A stretch of 64,000 bases of DNA from Parablautia sp. Marseille-Q6255 (GTDB lineage Bacteria; Bacillota; Clostridia; Lachnospirales; Lachnospiraceae): positions 39,405 to 103,404 of the forward strand of contig NZ_CATNVD010000018.1 in NCBI RefSeq assembly GCF_951230155.1, given 5' to 3'. The translations under genes were made by a program, and so were the position numbers. A model generated the notes under the pieces. The model was not told the DNA's origin. It worked only from the letters and a program-made list of their open reading frames with translations, and did not search any database. Below, in pieces: positions 8,337 to 18,074 of this stretch; positions within the stretch are counted from its first letter, which is position 1, and the number at the start of each line of letters is the position of its first letter.

Positions 8337-10235
8337 TTATATACGCACACGATTAACCGAGTGTGGAGCAAAATGAATTTCTCCCTTTTCAGCAAATTCT
8401 TTCCTTACCACAGGTACTATATTCATTTGTTCTATACTATTCCTGTCTGACACCTTTTTCGATGTAATTTCAGTAATCTCTGCTTCATGTGCCTCAAATT
8501 CAGTCTGAAGCACAAGCTCTTCTTCTAAGGACCGATTGACTACAAAAAGAATCCTATTCCCCTGGTCATCTAGGCAGACAACAATGTCTGCATACGGCAC
8601 ATCTTGCAATGGTTCTATATTTCCAATCTGTATTTCTGTATCATATGACTCACAGCTTACACAAGAATCTATAATTTGAGAAATTCTGCTTTCTGCATAA
8701 AGCTTCATGACATAATAGCTTGCTGTACCATATGCAGTTCCATTTTTACTCACGATAATTCCACCTGGCCAGCCATTCACTAAGTCTGAAATATTACACA
8801 TTTTAAGTTTATCTGTATTTCTCAAAAACATATTCAGCATTCCTGCATTGAATATCGCCGCTTCCAGCGTTTGCTCGCGAAAAGAATCAATCAACGTTCC
8901 AAGGTTATACTCTGTGACAGCAAGCTTTGCGCGGGAATTTGAAGCTGTTACAATATCAAAGGTCTCATTTAATATTTCTTCATATTTTACTACCGATCCT
9001 GTCACTGCATAGTAAATATCTCTATTATCTACATGCCGTTTTTCCATAGCCTTTAATGTATACATATGTAAGCACAAAACATCAAGCTGAGTCCCTAAGA
9101 CTGCACTAACTGTCTTATTCCAATCCTGAGAGCGACTGTCTCCATCTCCCGCACAGGCCATAAACACAATGCTATCATCCTTCTCTTTCATGGCATGGTA
9201 AAATTCTTGATATTTTTCTGCATACTCTAGAGCATTGCAATGACCGATCTCCCAATCTCCAAATGTCTCATTTCCAATATCCCAGTATTTGATATTATAG
9301 GGTTCCGGATGTCCGTTTTCTGCTCGCATCTGCCCATACTGTGTATCTGATGCGCCATTGCAATATTCAACCCATGCTGCCGCCTCCTGAGCAGTGCCGC
9401 TTCCAAAATTCACGCAAATCATTGGTTCACAGCCGACTGCTTTGCAAAATTCCATATATTCATCCGTGCCAAAACTATTATCTTCATAGCCGCCCCAATG
9501 ACGGTTATGACGATACGGTCGCTGATCCCTTTCCCCTACTCCATCCATCCAATGATAGCAATCTGCAAAGCAACCGCCCGGAAAACGAATAACTGGAGGA
9601 CACAGCATTCTTATATGTTCATAAACCTGCGGCCAAATTCCATGTTTGGTATTTGCAGGCATCAACGATGCTCCATCGAGCCACACCGTTCCTTCTCCCA
9701 GTAATCGAATTTCAAAAATGCCATTTGTAGTCGGCCGTCCCGCCTCAAATTCAAAGTCAAACCGCTGCCATTGCTGCCCTGCTACAAATCTAACACTGTG
9801 ATAGCTATAGCCATCCCCATCTTTTACACTTATCTGAATTTGCGCCGTATCTTCTGACTTCGCCCATATATGGCCGTTGTACGTTTCTTTTTTTAAGAAC
9901 AAATTGCCCTGCGCGACACCGACATAACCATCATAATCATTGTAACACATAAGTTTCTGCGACAATCCATCCTTTGCCAGAGAAGGATTTTGATCCAAGG
10001 TTATGTCAAAGGAATTATTATACCCTGTACGATACCAACCTTCTGCAATGTTCGGATTTCCGTCAACAACTCCCTGCGGTATCTTCTTTCTTCTGTCAAA
10101 TCCTCTGTTCTTTAAAAGCTCTGCCCACATTCCATCGTCAATACAATCTCTCATAAATTCAATAAAATGGCCGAAGATCAATGGGTTTGCCTGTCTCAAA
10201 CTTGTTTTTTTCACTTTCAGCTTTGCCTTCTTCAT
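8337..10235 (-). CDS. alpha-L-arabinofuranosidase, GH51-like
   Basis: 632-residue cytoplasmic glycosidase expected to release terminal arabinofuranose from imported arabino-oligosaccharides. The order matches GH51: N-terminal NPLIFGHFIEF, a carbohydrate-binding-like stretch (about 70-200), VIRFPGGCFADCYHW (about 220), the acid/base Glu in YWDIGNETFG (about residue 320), and the nucleophile Glu in AVTEYNLG (about residue 442). A beta-sandwich C-terminal domain follows. No signal peptide is present, which fits import by the ABC system encoded just upstream. It is the last gene of the GH2-ABC-GH51 operon; no strong terminator follows before the ferredoxin promoter. Confidence 0.9.
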   Translation of the reverse strand: MKKAKLKVKKTSLRQANPLIFGHFIEFMRDCIDDGMWAELLKNRGFDRRKKIPQGVVDGNPNIAEGWYRTGYNNSFDITLDQNPSLAKDGLSQKLMCYNDYDGYVGVAQGNLFLKKETYNGHIWAKSEDTAQIQISVKDGDGYSYHSVRFVAGQQWQRFDFEFEAGRPTTNGIFEIRLLGEGTVWLDGASLMPANTKHGIWPQVYEHIRMLCPPVIRFPGGCFADCYHWMDGVGERDQRPYRHNRHWGGYEDNSFGTDEYMEFCKAVGCEPMICVNFGSGTAQEAAAWVEYCNGASDTQYGQMRAENGHPEPYNIKYWDIGNETFGDWEIGHCNALEYAEKYQEFYHAMKEKDDSIVFMACAGDGDSRSQDWNKTVSAVLGTQLDVLCLHMYTLKAMEKRHVDNRDIYYAVTGSVVKYEEILNETFDIVTASNSRAKLAVTEYNLGTLIDSFREQTLEAAIFNAGMLNMFLRNTDKLKMCNISDLVNGWPGGIIVSKNGTAYGTASYYVMKLYAESRISQIIDSCVSCESYDTEIQIGNIEPLQDVPYADIVVCLDDQGNRILFVVNRSLEEELVLQTEFEAHEAEITEITSKKVSDRNSIEQMNIVPVVRKEFAEKGEIHFAPHSVNRVRI

Positions 10236-10239
10236 ATTA

Positions 10240-11076
10240 TCATCCTTTCATTCCTGTCATCGCTATTCCCTGCACAAACTGCTTTTGAGCAAAAAGATAT
10301 GCAAGCAAGATTGGAAGAAGCGACAAACATGCACCTGCCATAATCACGCCATACTCCACAACATGAGTTCCCATAAACGTTGCCAATCCCGCCGGCAGTG
10401 TTTTCATACTTTCATCAGTAGTCAATATCAATGGATACAGAAGGTCATTCCACTGATACATAAAGTGAAAGATAAACAAAGAAACAATGGCCGGCTTGCA
10501 TAACGGAACCATAATTTTAGCAAAAATACGGAACTCACCGGCTCCATCAATCCGCCCTGCATCCTCCAGACCTTTTGGAAGTGATATAAAAAACGAACGC
10601 ATCATAAAGATACCAAAAGCATTTGTTGCTCTTGGAAGCAGTAATCCAAGATATGTATTTGTCAGATTCAATTTAAAAATCTCTACAAACAGAGGAATCA
10701 TAATTACCTGAAATGGTATCATCATAGTTCCCATTACAAGTAAAAACATAATATTTTTGCCTGGAAATTTCATTCTGGCGAAAGCGTATCCCGCCATAGT
10801 ATCAAACAATAAGGAAACACACGTTACTGAAGTTGCAAAAATAATAGTATTCTTATAGTAATCCATAAAGGGGATTCTTTTCCAAATATCAATATATGAT
10901 TGCAGCCCAAAATGTCCAGAAAAAAGTTTTGGAGGAAAAGCAACAATATCAGCCTCTGCCTTAAAAGAAGTTACCACCATCCAAAGAAACGGATATAATA
11001 CAACAAACAATAAAATTCCCAGCACCAAAATTCTGAGCAACCAGCCTACCCTTTTCCCGGTATGTCCTGTCTTCAT
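10240..11076 (-). CDS. CUT1 sugar ABC permease (MalG type)
   Basis: 278-residue inner-membrane permease with six hydrophobic segments. The EAA loop is visible as EDAGRIDGAGEFRIFAKIMVP-type residues near 190, and the C-terminus ends in GIAMTGMKG, typical of MalG-like subunits. It starts 14 bases after the stop of the partner permease and ends four bases before GH51, so it sits mid-operon. Likely cargo is an arabinose- or galactose-containing oligosaccharide, inferred from the flanking GH51 and GH2 genes. Confidence 0.92.
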   Translation of the reverse strand: MKTGHTGKRVGWLLRILVLGILLFVVLYPFLWMVVTSFKAEADIVAFPPKLFSGHFGLQSYIDIWKRIPFMDYYKNTIIFATSVTCVSLLFDTMAGYAFARMKFPGKNIMFLLVMGTMMIPFQVIMIPLFVEIFKLNLTNTYLGLLLPRATNAFGIFMMRSFFISLPKGLEDAGRIDGAGEFRIFAKIMVPLCKPAIVSLFIFHFMYQWNDLLYPLILTTDESMKTLPAGLATFMGTHVVEYGVIMAGACLSLLPILLAYLFAQKQFVQGIAMTGMKG

Positions 11077-11090
11077 TTTAACTCCTCCTC

Positions 11091-11984
11091 TTATGCCAAA
11101 TCTTCTTCGCCTTTTGTCATTCGTTTAAACGTCAATACAGAAGCAACAAATGTGATCAGGAATAATGCCACAGCAATCGCAGATGCATAACCCATATTGA
11201 AAGAATCAAACGCTGTACTATAAATCAACTGCACCAAAGTCTGTGTCTTAAACAAAGGACCGCCCTTCGTCATAACGTACACCTGATCGAATACCTGAAA
11301 TGACCCTATGATAGCATTCACAATGGTAAAACTAAGTGTAGGCATTAGCATCGGAACCGTAATACGTTTGAACTGCTGCCAGCTAGTCGCACCGTCAAGT
11401 TTCGCCGCTTCATAATAAGATTCATCAATACCATTTAGTCCCGCCAGCAAAATAACCATATTAAACCCAAAATTTTTCCAAACTCCCACCAAAATTACTG
11501 CTGGCATAGCTAATGTCGGACTATTTAATACATTGACCGGCTCAAAACCAAATAAGGTAAGCCAATAACTAAACATTCCCACATCCGGGTTAACCAGAAA
11601 GCTCCAGACAATTGACACCACCGTCATAGAACATATTGCCGGTAAAAAAAATACGGATTTGCAAATACTTGAAAACCAGCCTTTTCGTTTTACCAGCACA
11701 GCTGCGCCCAGTGCCAGTCCAATCAGTAGCGGCACAGAAAACACTGTATAGTACAACGTATTAAACAAAGCGTTCCAAAAACGCTTGTCCTGAACGAGTT
11801 TTATATAATGATCAAATTTCTGAAATTCAATGTGATTAAACATCATGTCAAACTTCAAAAAGCTAAAAACAACCGCTATGATCAGAGGAACAAATACGAA
11901 CACCGTAAAAATAATCATAGATGGTGCCACAAATAGCAATCCTGCCCGTTCTCGCTTTTTTTCCAGTGTAACTCTTTTCTTCAT
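11091..11984 (-). CDS. CUT1 sugar ABC permease (MalF type)
   Basis: 297-residue permease with six membrane segments and the EAA loop YEAAKLDGATSWQQFKRITVP near residue 195. It pairs with the permease at 10240-11076. A GGAGGA site precedes the ATG at 11984. The binding-protein gene lies upstream with a GC-rich hairpin between them (12023-12057). Confidence 0.92.
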   Translation of the reverse strand: MKKRVTLEKKRERAGLLFVAPSMIIFTVFVFVPLIIAVVFSFLKFDMMFNHIEFQKFDHYIKLVQDKRFWNALFNTLYYTVFSVPLLIGLALGAAVLVKRKGWFSSICKSVFFLPAICSMTVVSIVWSFLVNPDVGMFSYWLTLFGFEPVNVLNSPTLAMPAVILVGVWKNFGFNMVILLAGLNGIDESYYEAAKLDGATSWQQFKRITVPMLMPTLSFTIVNAIIGSFQVFDQVYVMTKGGPLFKTQTLVQLIYSTAFDSFNMGYASAIAVALFLITFVASVLTFKRMTKGEEDLA

Positions 11985-12022
11985 AATCTTCCTCCAGTAA
12001 TACGTAATCTGCCCTTAAATTT

Positions 12023-12057
12023 AGGAGTGGGGGACGCTTTTATGTTCCCCCATTCCT
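12023..12057 (-). terminator. GC-rich hairpin after binding-protein gene
   Basis: On the plus strand the arms AGGAGTGGGGGAC (12023-12035) and GTTCCCCCATTCCT (12044-12057) can pair, with one mismatch or bulge. The following T run is weak, so it is more likely an mRNA-stabilising or partial-termination hairpin than a full terminator. Confidence 0.55.
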
Positions 12058-12082
12058 CTCACTGTCTGTTAATTTTTTACTA

Positions 12083-13321
12083 CTACTGAATCAGGCTCTC
12101 AATAACTGCATTGGCCTCATCTAATGTTTCTTGTACATCTGCATTCTCAAGTAATATCTTCTCAAATGCCGGAACAATCGCCTGCGTATCTACTTCAGCA
12201 AAATTTGTCAGCTGCTGCAAATACATCTTGCTTTCATTTGCCGACTTAGCAAATTCTGCAATATATAGGTTCTCCGCCAGTCTCTCGTCGTCAGCAATGT
12301 CTGTTCTTGCTGGCGGGAATCCTGTTCCAAGGCTCCACTTTACCTGTGTATCTTTCGAATTCCACCATCCGAAGAAATCATAAACTGCTTCCTTTTGCTT
12401 GCTGGAAGAAGTCAGATACATACCCACACCATTTGCCTGTGTAATCTGTTCCTGCGGCCCTGCTGGTGCCTGTGCTACCCCATAATCAATTCCTGCATCC
12501 GTAAATCCGTTCGTTGCCCATGGACCACAGAAATACATTCCTAGCTTCTGACTTTCAAATAGTTTATCAATTTCTCCACCAGTCAATACCTCTGGACCAA
12601 ACTTCTTATCTCTGATATTCTCTGCCCATCTCGTGATTGTCTCCACATTCTCTGGACTATTAAATACTGCTTTACCATCTTTAATAATGTCACCACCATT
12701 TCCCCAGAGCATAATACACCACATCGGTGTAGTATCCTTTACTGCCATATCAAAACCATATTTATCTGTATTATCCACAATCTGCTGTGCATACTGTTCC
12801 AATTCCTCCCATGTAGTTGGCGGCGCTTCCGGATCCAGCCCTGCTTCTTCAAAAATTGTCTTATTATAATACAAGAGCAGTGTCGCAAAATTCATTGGAA
12901 CACCGTAATACGTTCCATCATATTTCAAGTTTTCTCTCAATGTTTCCGGAATAACAGATTCATCAACAATGCCTGCTTCATATACATCATCTATTGGCAC
13001 AAATGCTCCTGGCTCCGCATATGTGCCAATCCGCTCTGTTGCCATTGCCAAAATGTCCGGCCCTTCCCCTACCGGGAGTACTGTGGCAAGCTTCTGATAA
13101 AGACTATCCCATGGCATGATTGTCATCTCAACCTCAATGTTTTTGTCATTTGTTTCATTATACTCATTTACCAAAGCCTCCAGCGTTTCTTTATCAGAGC
13201 CAGTAAATCCATTCCAAAATGTGATAACTGTCTTTTCTGCGCTTTCTTCTGCACATACGTGTGTCGCCATCGGTAATACCATAGCTGCTGCTAATACAAC
13301 TGCAAGTATCTTTCTTTTCAT
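12083..13321 (-). CDS. sugar ABC transporter substrate-binding protein
   Basis: 412-residue family-1 solute-binding protein. It has an N-terminal signal peptide (MKRKILAVVLAAAMVLPMA, cleavage probably near HVCAEES), the opening strand TVITFWNGFTGSD, and the ligand-binding LLYYNKTIFEEAGLDP block near residue 150. The cysteine at the signal end is not a clear lipobox. It follows the GH2 gene by 53 bases and feeds the two permeases downstream. The likely ligand is an arabino- or galacto-oligosaccharide, from operon context. Confidence 0.92.
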   Translation of the reverse strand: MKRKILAVVLAAAMVLPMATHVCAEESAEKTVITFWNGFTGSDKETLEALVNEYNETNDKNIEVEMTIMPWDSLYQKLATVLPVGEGPDILAMATERIGTYAEPGAFVPIDDVYEAGIVDESVIPETLRENLKYDGTYYGVPMNFATLLLYYNKTIFEEAGLDPEAPPTTWEELEQYAQQIVDNTDKYGFDMAVKDTTPMWCIMLWGNGGDIIKDGKAVFNSPENVETITRWAENIRDKKFGPEVLTGGEIDKLFESQKLGMYFCGPWATNGFTDAGIDYGVAQAPAGPQEQITQANGVGMYLTSSSKQKEAVYDFFGWWNSKDTQVKWSLGTGFPPARTDIADDERLAENLYIAEFAKSANESKMYLQQLTNFAEVDTQAIVPAFEKILLENADVQETLDEANAVIESLIQ

Positions 13322-13374
13322 GTCTTTTCCTCCTATGATTATATAGTTTTATCTGATAAGCGCCTCGCGCTCCA

Positions 13375-15135
13375 TCATTCCAGCTTTCTGATGATCCGTG
13401 CAACCTTTTCCGGGGCAATTTTATCCGAATGATCCATATACATATGACCGTTTTGTTCCTGTTCAACATCTGTCAATTGGGTCATACAGAAACCGCAAAA
13501 CTGTCCCATTTCCAAAACAGTATCAATCAGACTCTCTAAACGTTTCAAATATCCCTCCTCATTCTGTTCCTCAGCCCCGTATCCCCAACCATTTTCGTTG
13601 TTTCCATATGCGATTCCACCAAACTCACTAAGCATTAATGGCTGTCCTTCATACTGATACCCTTCTGCAAATGCATATCTTTCTCCATTAAAAGCTCTTC
13701 GATTGGCCAGATTTTCTTCTGGATACCTCCAGTTTCGTTTTAACTGCACTCCATCTGACGCATAATCATGCAACGTAATAATATCTGACTTTGTATGCTC
13801 CCAGCCATCATTGCTAATTACAGGTCGCGTATCATCCAATGCCTTTGTTATGTAATAAAGCGATTCTGTAAAATTCTGCGCCTTGCTGTCTTTAATGACA
13901 CGCGGAATCCCCCAGGATTCATTAAACGGCACCCAAGTTATAATAGACGGATGATTGTAATGCTGCGTTACAATATTTATCCACTCCGAGGTTACCTTAA
14001 CGATTGCAGCATTGTTTAGTTCATAAAAAGATGGCGCTTCACACCAAACCAGGACCCCTTTTACATCAGCCCAGTAATAAAAACGTTCGTCTTCAATTTT
14101 CTGATGTTTTCTGACTCCGTTATATCCATATGCAAGAATCTCATCAATATTTTTTCGGATTGCCGCCTCATCAGGAGGTGTCATTCCTGAATCCTTCCAA
14201 TATCCCTGATCTAGGATCATTCTCAAATAATAATCCATATTATTAATCTGAATCCTACATCCTCGGGCAGATACCTTTCTAAGGCCAAAATAGCTTCCCA
14301 CCTCATCAACCAGTATCCCATTCTTATAAATTCTCACACATACATCATACAAATGCGGGGACTTCGGGCACCAATACTTCACTTTCCATTTCACATTATC
14401 GTTTTCAAGTGAAAAGCGTCTGGAATAGCTGTCTTTCACAAGCACTTCTTTCTGACTACATACCAGTTCCTCCTTATAACTGATGATTGTTTCCACCTCT
14501 ACCGTATCATCACTGGAAGTACAAAAGATGCGATACTCCAAATCTACAGCATTTTCATCATACCTTGGAATTATATGCAAATGTTCTAAGTATGTCTTAC
14601 TGACAGCCTCTGCCCATACACTTTTCCAAATACCTGTAGTCTGCACATACCAACAATCGTAATTGTTTTTTAACCAGCGCTGCTTACCTCGAGGCTGTAT
14701 AGTAGAAAGACTATCACTCACCCGCAATACCAGAATGTTGTCTCCCTCTTTCAAAAAGTCCGAAATATCAAATGAAAATCTTGTATATCCTCCTTCGTGA
14801 CTGCCGGCAAATACGCCATTTACCCAAATCTCTGTCTTATAATCAACGCCTTCAAAATTTAAAATTACATTTTTTCCCTGTGCGCAAAGACTTGCAAAAT
14901 TAACATTCTTGCTATACCATATAGTTTCATGAGGTTCCAAACAGCCAATACCGCTCTTTATAGTCTCATAGGAAAAAGGAACCATTATTTTTTTATCCTC
15001 AAAACCATTCTGCCAGCCAGAGGCAGTTCCTACTTTTTGATCATCAAAACGAAAATTCCATTCACCGTTTAAATCAAGATAGGAATCTCGAACAAATTGT
15101 GGTCTGGGATAATTTTCCCGATAATACTTTGTCAT
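13375..15135 (-). CDS. glycoside hydrolase family 2 enzyme (beta-galactosidase/glucuronidase-like)
   Basis: 586-residue cytoplasmic GH2 enzyme and first gene of the operon. Domains in order: sugar-binding jelly roll (1-170, with NGEWNFRFD and EIWVNGVFAGSHEGGY), immunoglobulin-like domain (170-280), and TIM barrel (280-586). The acid/base Glu lies in WVPFNESWGIP (about residue 406) and the nucleophile Glu in LSEFGGIAYG (about 503). It is short for a beta-galactosidase and lacks C-terminal add-on domains. GH2 covers beta-galactosidase, glucuronidase and arabinopyranosidase-like activities; the GH51 partner makes an arabinose-containing substrate plausible. The exact specificity is not readable. 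Confidence 0.88.
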   Translation of the reverse strand: MTKYYRENYPRPQFVRDSYLDLNGEWNFRFDDQKVGTASGWQNGFEDKKIMVPFSYETIKSGIGCLEPHETIWYSKNVNFASLCAQGKNVILNFEGVDYKTEIWVNGVFAGSHEGGYTRFSFDISDFLKEGDNILVLRVSDSLSTIQPRGKQRWLKNNYDCWYVQTTGIWKSVWAEAVSKTYLEHLHIIPRYDENAVDLEYRIFCTSSDDTVEVETIISYKEELVCSQKEVLVKDSYSRRFSLENDNVKWKVKYWCPKSPHLYDVCVRIYKNGILVDEVGSYFGLRKVSARGCRIQINNMDYYLRMILDQGYWKDSGMTPPDEAAIRKNIDEILAYGYNGVRKHQKIEDERFYYWADVKGVLVWCEAPSFYELNNAAIVKVTSEWINIVTQHYNHPSIITWVPFNESWGIPRVIKDSKAQNFTESLYYITKALDDTRPVISNDGWEHTKSDIITLHDYASDGVQLKRNWRYPEENLANRRAFNGERYAFAEGYQYEGQPLMLSEFGGIAYGNNENGWGYGAEEQNEEGYLKRLESLIDTVLEMGQFCGFCMTQLTDVEQEQNGHMYMDHSDKIAPEKVARIIRKLE

Positions 15136-15173
15136 ATTTCTTCCTCTCTTTATTTCACTTTTACTGTATAATC

Positions 15174-15202
15174 ACTATAATATATTTTGTATATTTTGTC
15201 AA
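15174..15202 (-). promoter_or_regulatory. promoter of the GH2-ABC-GH51 operon
   Basis: TTGACA (15197-15202), 17-base spacer, TATAGT (15174-15179) on the minus strand. It lies inside a cluster of ACAAAATATA repeats that may be the operator. Confidence 0.78.
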
Positions 15203-15241
15203 TATTCTTATTGTTTTTATTTACTTTTTTATATATTTTGT
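15181..15241. promoter_or_regulatory. candidate operator: repeated TATATTTTGT
   Basis: The 10-mer TATATTTTGT occurs at 15181-15190, 15190-15199 and 15232-15241, with a looser relative near 15330 (ATACATTTTG). Two copies fill the spacer of the operon promoter. The divergent ArsR-type gene at 15370 is the obvious candidate to bind them. Confidence 0.45.
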
Positions 15242-15369
15242 ACAGTTTTATTGTTTCGATCCATTTATTTATTACAGTATTATTATAATAAATTGATTTT
15301 TCTATTTTGGTATGATACAATACATTTTGAAATTAACAACAATGCTATTTTCATCCGCGGAGGCTTCTC

Positions 15370-16344
15370 ATGAACGCTACAGAAACAATAAACTCAGGAA
15401 AAATCAATCGACACATCGCTCTAACCCTGGATGACCCCAACCACTATAGACCACTCGAGATTATCGGAAAGGCACTTTCCTCTCCCGTGCGCTTGAAAAT
15501 GCTCTATCTTCTTAAAAATGACTCTTTAAATATTATAGAACTTGCGCAGGCATTACAAATCCCTGTATCTTCTGCCGCTTTTCATGTAAACCTTCTAGAA
15601 GAAGCCGGACTGATTACCGCCGAAATCCTCCCTGGCGTCCGTGGATCTCAAAAAGTATGCAGCTCCAGAGCACAGGATATTCACATAGCCATAAATACCG
15701 CTTCACAGCAAACGCCTTCTCGTTCATTTTCTGTGGACATGCCAATAGGTAACTATTTTGATTTTAAAATCCATCCTACCTGTGGGATGGTCGACGAAAA
15801 TACTTATATTGAATCTTGTGACGATGTTCGAGCCTTTTATTCACCACGCCGTATCTCCGCCCAATTAATCTGGTTCCATAAGGGATTTATCGAATATCGT
15901 TTTCCCAACCATTTCCTGATTGATTCAAAGCCAACCTTTCTTTCATTCAGCCTGGAAATTTGCTCAGAAGCACCCGGATATCGCAATGTATGGCCTTCGG
16001 ATATCACATTCTTTATTAATGATGTTGAGCTTCTAACTTATACCTCTCCAGGAGATTTTGGCGGACGACATGGCAAGCTGACCCCCGCCTGGTGGACCGA
16101 CGGAAACACACAATACGGACTGCTTAAAACAATCGGAGTAAGTGATAAAGGAGTCTCTTTAGACGGCATATTAATAACTGACAACATTACCATCGACTCT
16201 CTTAGCCTCCCTACCATGCCTTATATTTCTTTTAAAATCGCAATCAAGGAAGATGCTATACACACCGGTGGAATCAATATTTTCGGGAAATCTTATGGAG
16301 ATTACTCTCAGAATATTATTATGTATATTGACACACAAAACTAA
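15370..16344 (+). CDS. ArsR-type HTH regulator with unusual C-terminal domain
   Basis: 324 residues. Residues about 25-115 form an ArsR/SmtB-like winged helix: SSPVRLKMLYLLKND, then IIELAQALQIPVSSAAFHVNLLEEAGLI. Metal-binding cysteine motifs of classic ArsR sensors are absent. The remaining ~200 residues are rich in predicted beta strands and aromatic residues (LIWFHKG, WPSDITFFINDVEL, TSPGDFGGRHGKLTPAWW), resembling a jelly-roll carbohydrate-binding fold. I infer a sugar-sensing repressor or activator of the divergent glycosidase/ABC operon. GGAGG precedes the ATG at 15370. It is monocistronic and ends in a shared terminator. Confidence 0.75.
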   Translation: MNATETINSGKINRHIALTLDDPNHYRPLEIIGKALSSPVRLKMLYLLKNDSLNIIELAQALQIPVSSAAFHVNLLEEAGLITAEILPGVRGSQKVCSSRAQDIHIAINTASQQTPSRSFSVDMPIGNYFDFKIHPTCGMVDENTYIESCDDVRAFYSPRRISAQLIWFHKGFIEYRFPNHFLIDSKPTFLSFSLEICSEAPGYRNVWPSDITFFINDVELLTYTSPGDFGGRHGKLTPAWWTDGNTQYGLLKTIGVSDKGVSLDGILITDNITIDSLSLPTMPYISFKIAIKEDAIHTGGINIFGKSYGDYSQNIIMYIDTQN

Positions 16345-16350
16345 CTTTAC

Positions 16351-16386
16351 AAAAAAAGCAGACTCCCTACGGAATCTGCTTTTTAT
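16351..16386. terminator. bidirectional terminator between regulator and rplQ
   Basis: AGCAGACTCC (16357-16366) pairs with GGAATCTGCT (16371-16380) with one G-U/A-C exchange and a four-base loop. It is flanked by an A run on the left and a T run on the right, so it ends both the ArsR gene and the alpha operon. Confidence 0.85.
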
Positions 16387-16403
16387 ATTCAGAACTTTTC
16401 TAA

Positions 16404-16940
16404 TTAAACCAGCTCAAGAACTACTTCCATCGCTGCGTCACCTTTACGCTGACCAATCTTTACGATTCTTGTGTAACCACCGTTACGGTCTGCATACTTC
16501 GGTGCGATCTCATCGAACAGCTTTGCTGTCAGGTCGATCTCTTTTGTATTTTTCTTCTTTCCTGCTGCCTCAGCCGGAACCTCTTTTACCGGATAAAGAA
16601 CCTTCAGCATCTGACGACGTGCGTGCAGTCTGCTCGGCTTATCCTTTTTGATCTCCTTCTGAACCTCATCGTATACGGTAACTTTCTTTCCGTCTACTAC
16701 TTCTTTGACTCTCTTACCGTCTTTGTCCTTGCGGGCAACCTTTGCTGTAACGGTAACTGTCTCATAGTTGTCTCTCTCTTTTACTGCGAGTGCGATAAGA
16801 CCTTCTGCGATCTTGCGAACTTCTTTCGCCTTAGACTCTGTAGTAACGATCTTTCCTCTGTAGATCAGAGCTGTTACCTGATTGCGGAGCAGAGCCTTTC
16901 TCTGGTCTGCTGTTCTGCTCAGTTTTCTATATCCTGCCAT
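16404..16940 (-). CDS. rplQ: 50S ribosomal protein L17, extended form
   Basis: L17 lines the exit-tunnel end of the large subunit. The N-terminus MAGYRKLSRTADQRKALLRNQ and the C-terminus YADRNGGYTRIVKIGQRKGDAA are typical. At 178 residues it is about 50-60 longer than the usual 113-127. The extra material is a lysine-rich segment at about residues 60-130, including VARKDKDGKRVKEVVDGKK and AEAAGKKKNTKEID. It is the last gene of the alpha operon, 174 bases after rpoA. Confidence 0.95.
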   Translation of the reverse strand: MAGYRKLSRTADQRKALLRNQVTALIYRGKIVTTESKAKEVRKIAEGLIALAVKERDNYETVTVTAKVARKDKDGKRVKEVVDGKKVTVYDEVQKEIKKDKPSRLHARRQMLKVLYPVKEVPAEAAGKKKNTKEIDLTAKLFDEIAPKYADRNGGYTRIVKIGQRKGDAAMEVVLELV

Positions 16941-17114
16941 TATAATATTTCCTCCATTCTGGAACGCATAGCCACACTCTTCGGATTTTACTGACTACAC
17001 GCTGTCTTGTCCATCGTGTATATACGCCGCTCCTCTCCATCCGGAAAAGCGGCTGGCTTCTCAACCGCTTCGCCTGTCGAGAAGTATCGGACATCCCGCT
17101 TCGCCCGTATGTCC

Positions 17115-18074
17115 TTACTCGTCGCTCGGATTCAGTGATAACCCAAGCTCTTTCAGCTTGCCAAGAACCTCTTCCAGGGATTTGCGTCCGAGGTTGCGGA
17201 CCTTCATCATATCCTCAGATGTTCTGTTGCAAAGCTCTTCTACTGTATTGATACCTGCGCGCTTCAGGCAGTTGAAGGAACGTACGGAAAGCTCCAGCTC
17301 GTCGATGTTCATCTCGAGAACCTTTTCTTTCTCGTTATCCTCTTTTTCAATCATAACTTCTGCTGATTTTGCATTTTCAGAGAGGTCGATGAAAAGCCCC
17401 AGATGTGCGCTCAGCACCTTTGCTGCAAGACTGACTGCCTCATCCGGCTCCAGCGTTGCATTTGTGTATACATCCAGTGTCAGCTTATCATAATCCGTAA
17501 TCTGTCCTACACGCGTATTCTCAACAGTAATATTCACACGCTCAACCGGAGTATAGATCGCATCTACAGCGATCACGCCGATCGGCATATCCTCTGTCTT
17601 GCCTTTTTCAGCGCTGACATAGCCGCGGCCCTTTGTGATCGTAAGCTCCATATAAAGCTTACTGTCTGCGCCGCCATTTAATGTCGCGATCACCAGATCC
17701 GGATTCATGATCTCAATATCCTGATCTGCCTGAATATCTCCCGCCGTCACTACGCCTTCGCCTTCGAATTCAATATACGCAGTTTTCGGCTCGTTTGTCT
17801 CACTGTTGTTTTTGATCGCCAGTGATTTGATATTCATGATAATCTCTGTGACGTCTTCTTTTACGCCAGGGATAGAGCTGAACTCATGCAGTACGCCATC
17901 GATCTTGACCTGGCTTACAGCAGCGCCCGGCAGAGAAGAAAGCATGATTCTTCTCAGAGAATTTCCAAGCGTTGTACCGTAGCCTCGCTCAAGCGGCTCT
18001 ACTACAAATCTTCCAAATCTCTTATCTTCTGACATTTCTGCTATTTCAATTTTCGGTTTGTTGAAATCGAACAC
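17115..18074 (-). CDS. rpoA: RNA polymerase alpha subunit
   Basis: 319 residues with both domains. The N-terminal assembly domain starts [43 protein letters not shown] and contains [20 protein letters not shown]. The C-terminal DNA- and activator-binding domain (about 245-315) carries [17 protein letters not shown] and [11 protein letters not shown]. It is the normal alpha-operon member between rpsD and rplQ. The gaps on both sides (174 and 280 bases) are longer than usual and GC-rich. Confidence 0.98.
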   Translation of the reverse strand: MFDFNKPKIEIAEMSEDKRFGRFVVEPLERGYGTTLGNSLRRIMLSSLPGAAVSQVKIDGVLHEFSSIPGVKEDVTEIIMNIKSLAIKNNSETNEPKTAYIEFEGEGVVTAGDIQADQDIEIMNPDLVIATLNGGADSKLYMELTITKGRGYVSAEKGKTEDMPIGVIAVDAIYTPVERVNITVENTRVGQITDYDKLTLDVYTNATLEPDEAVSLAAKVLSAHLGLFIDLSENAKSAEVMIEKEDNEKEKVLEMNIDELELSVRSFNCLKRAGINTVEELCNRTSEDMMKVRNLGRKSLEEVLGKLKELGLSLNPSDE

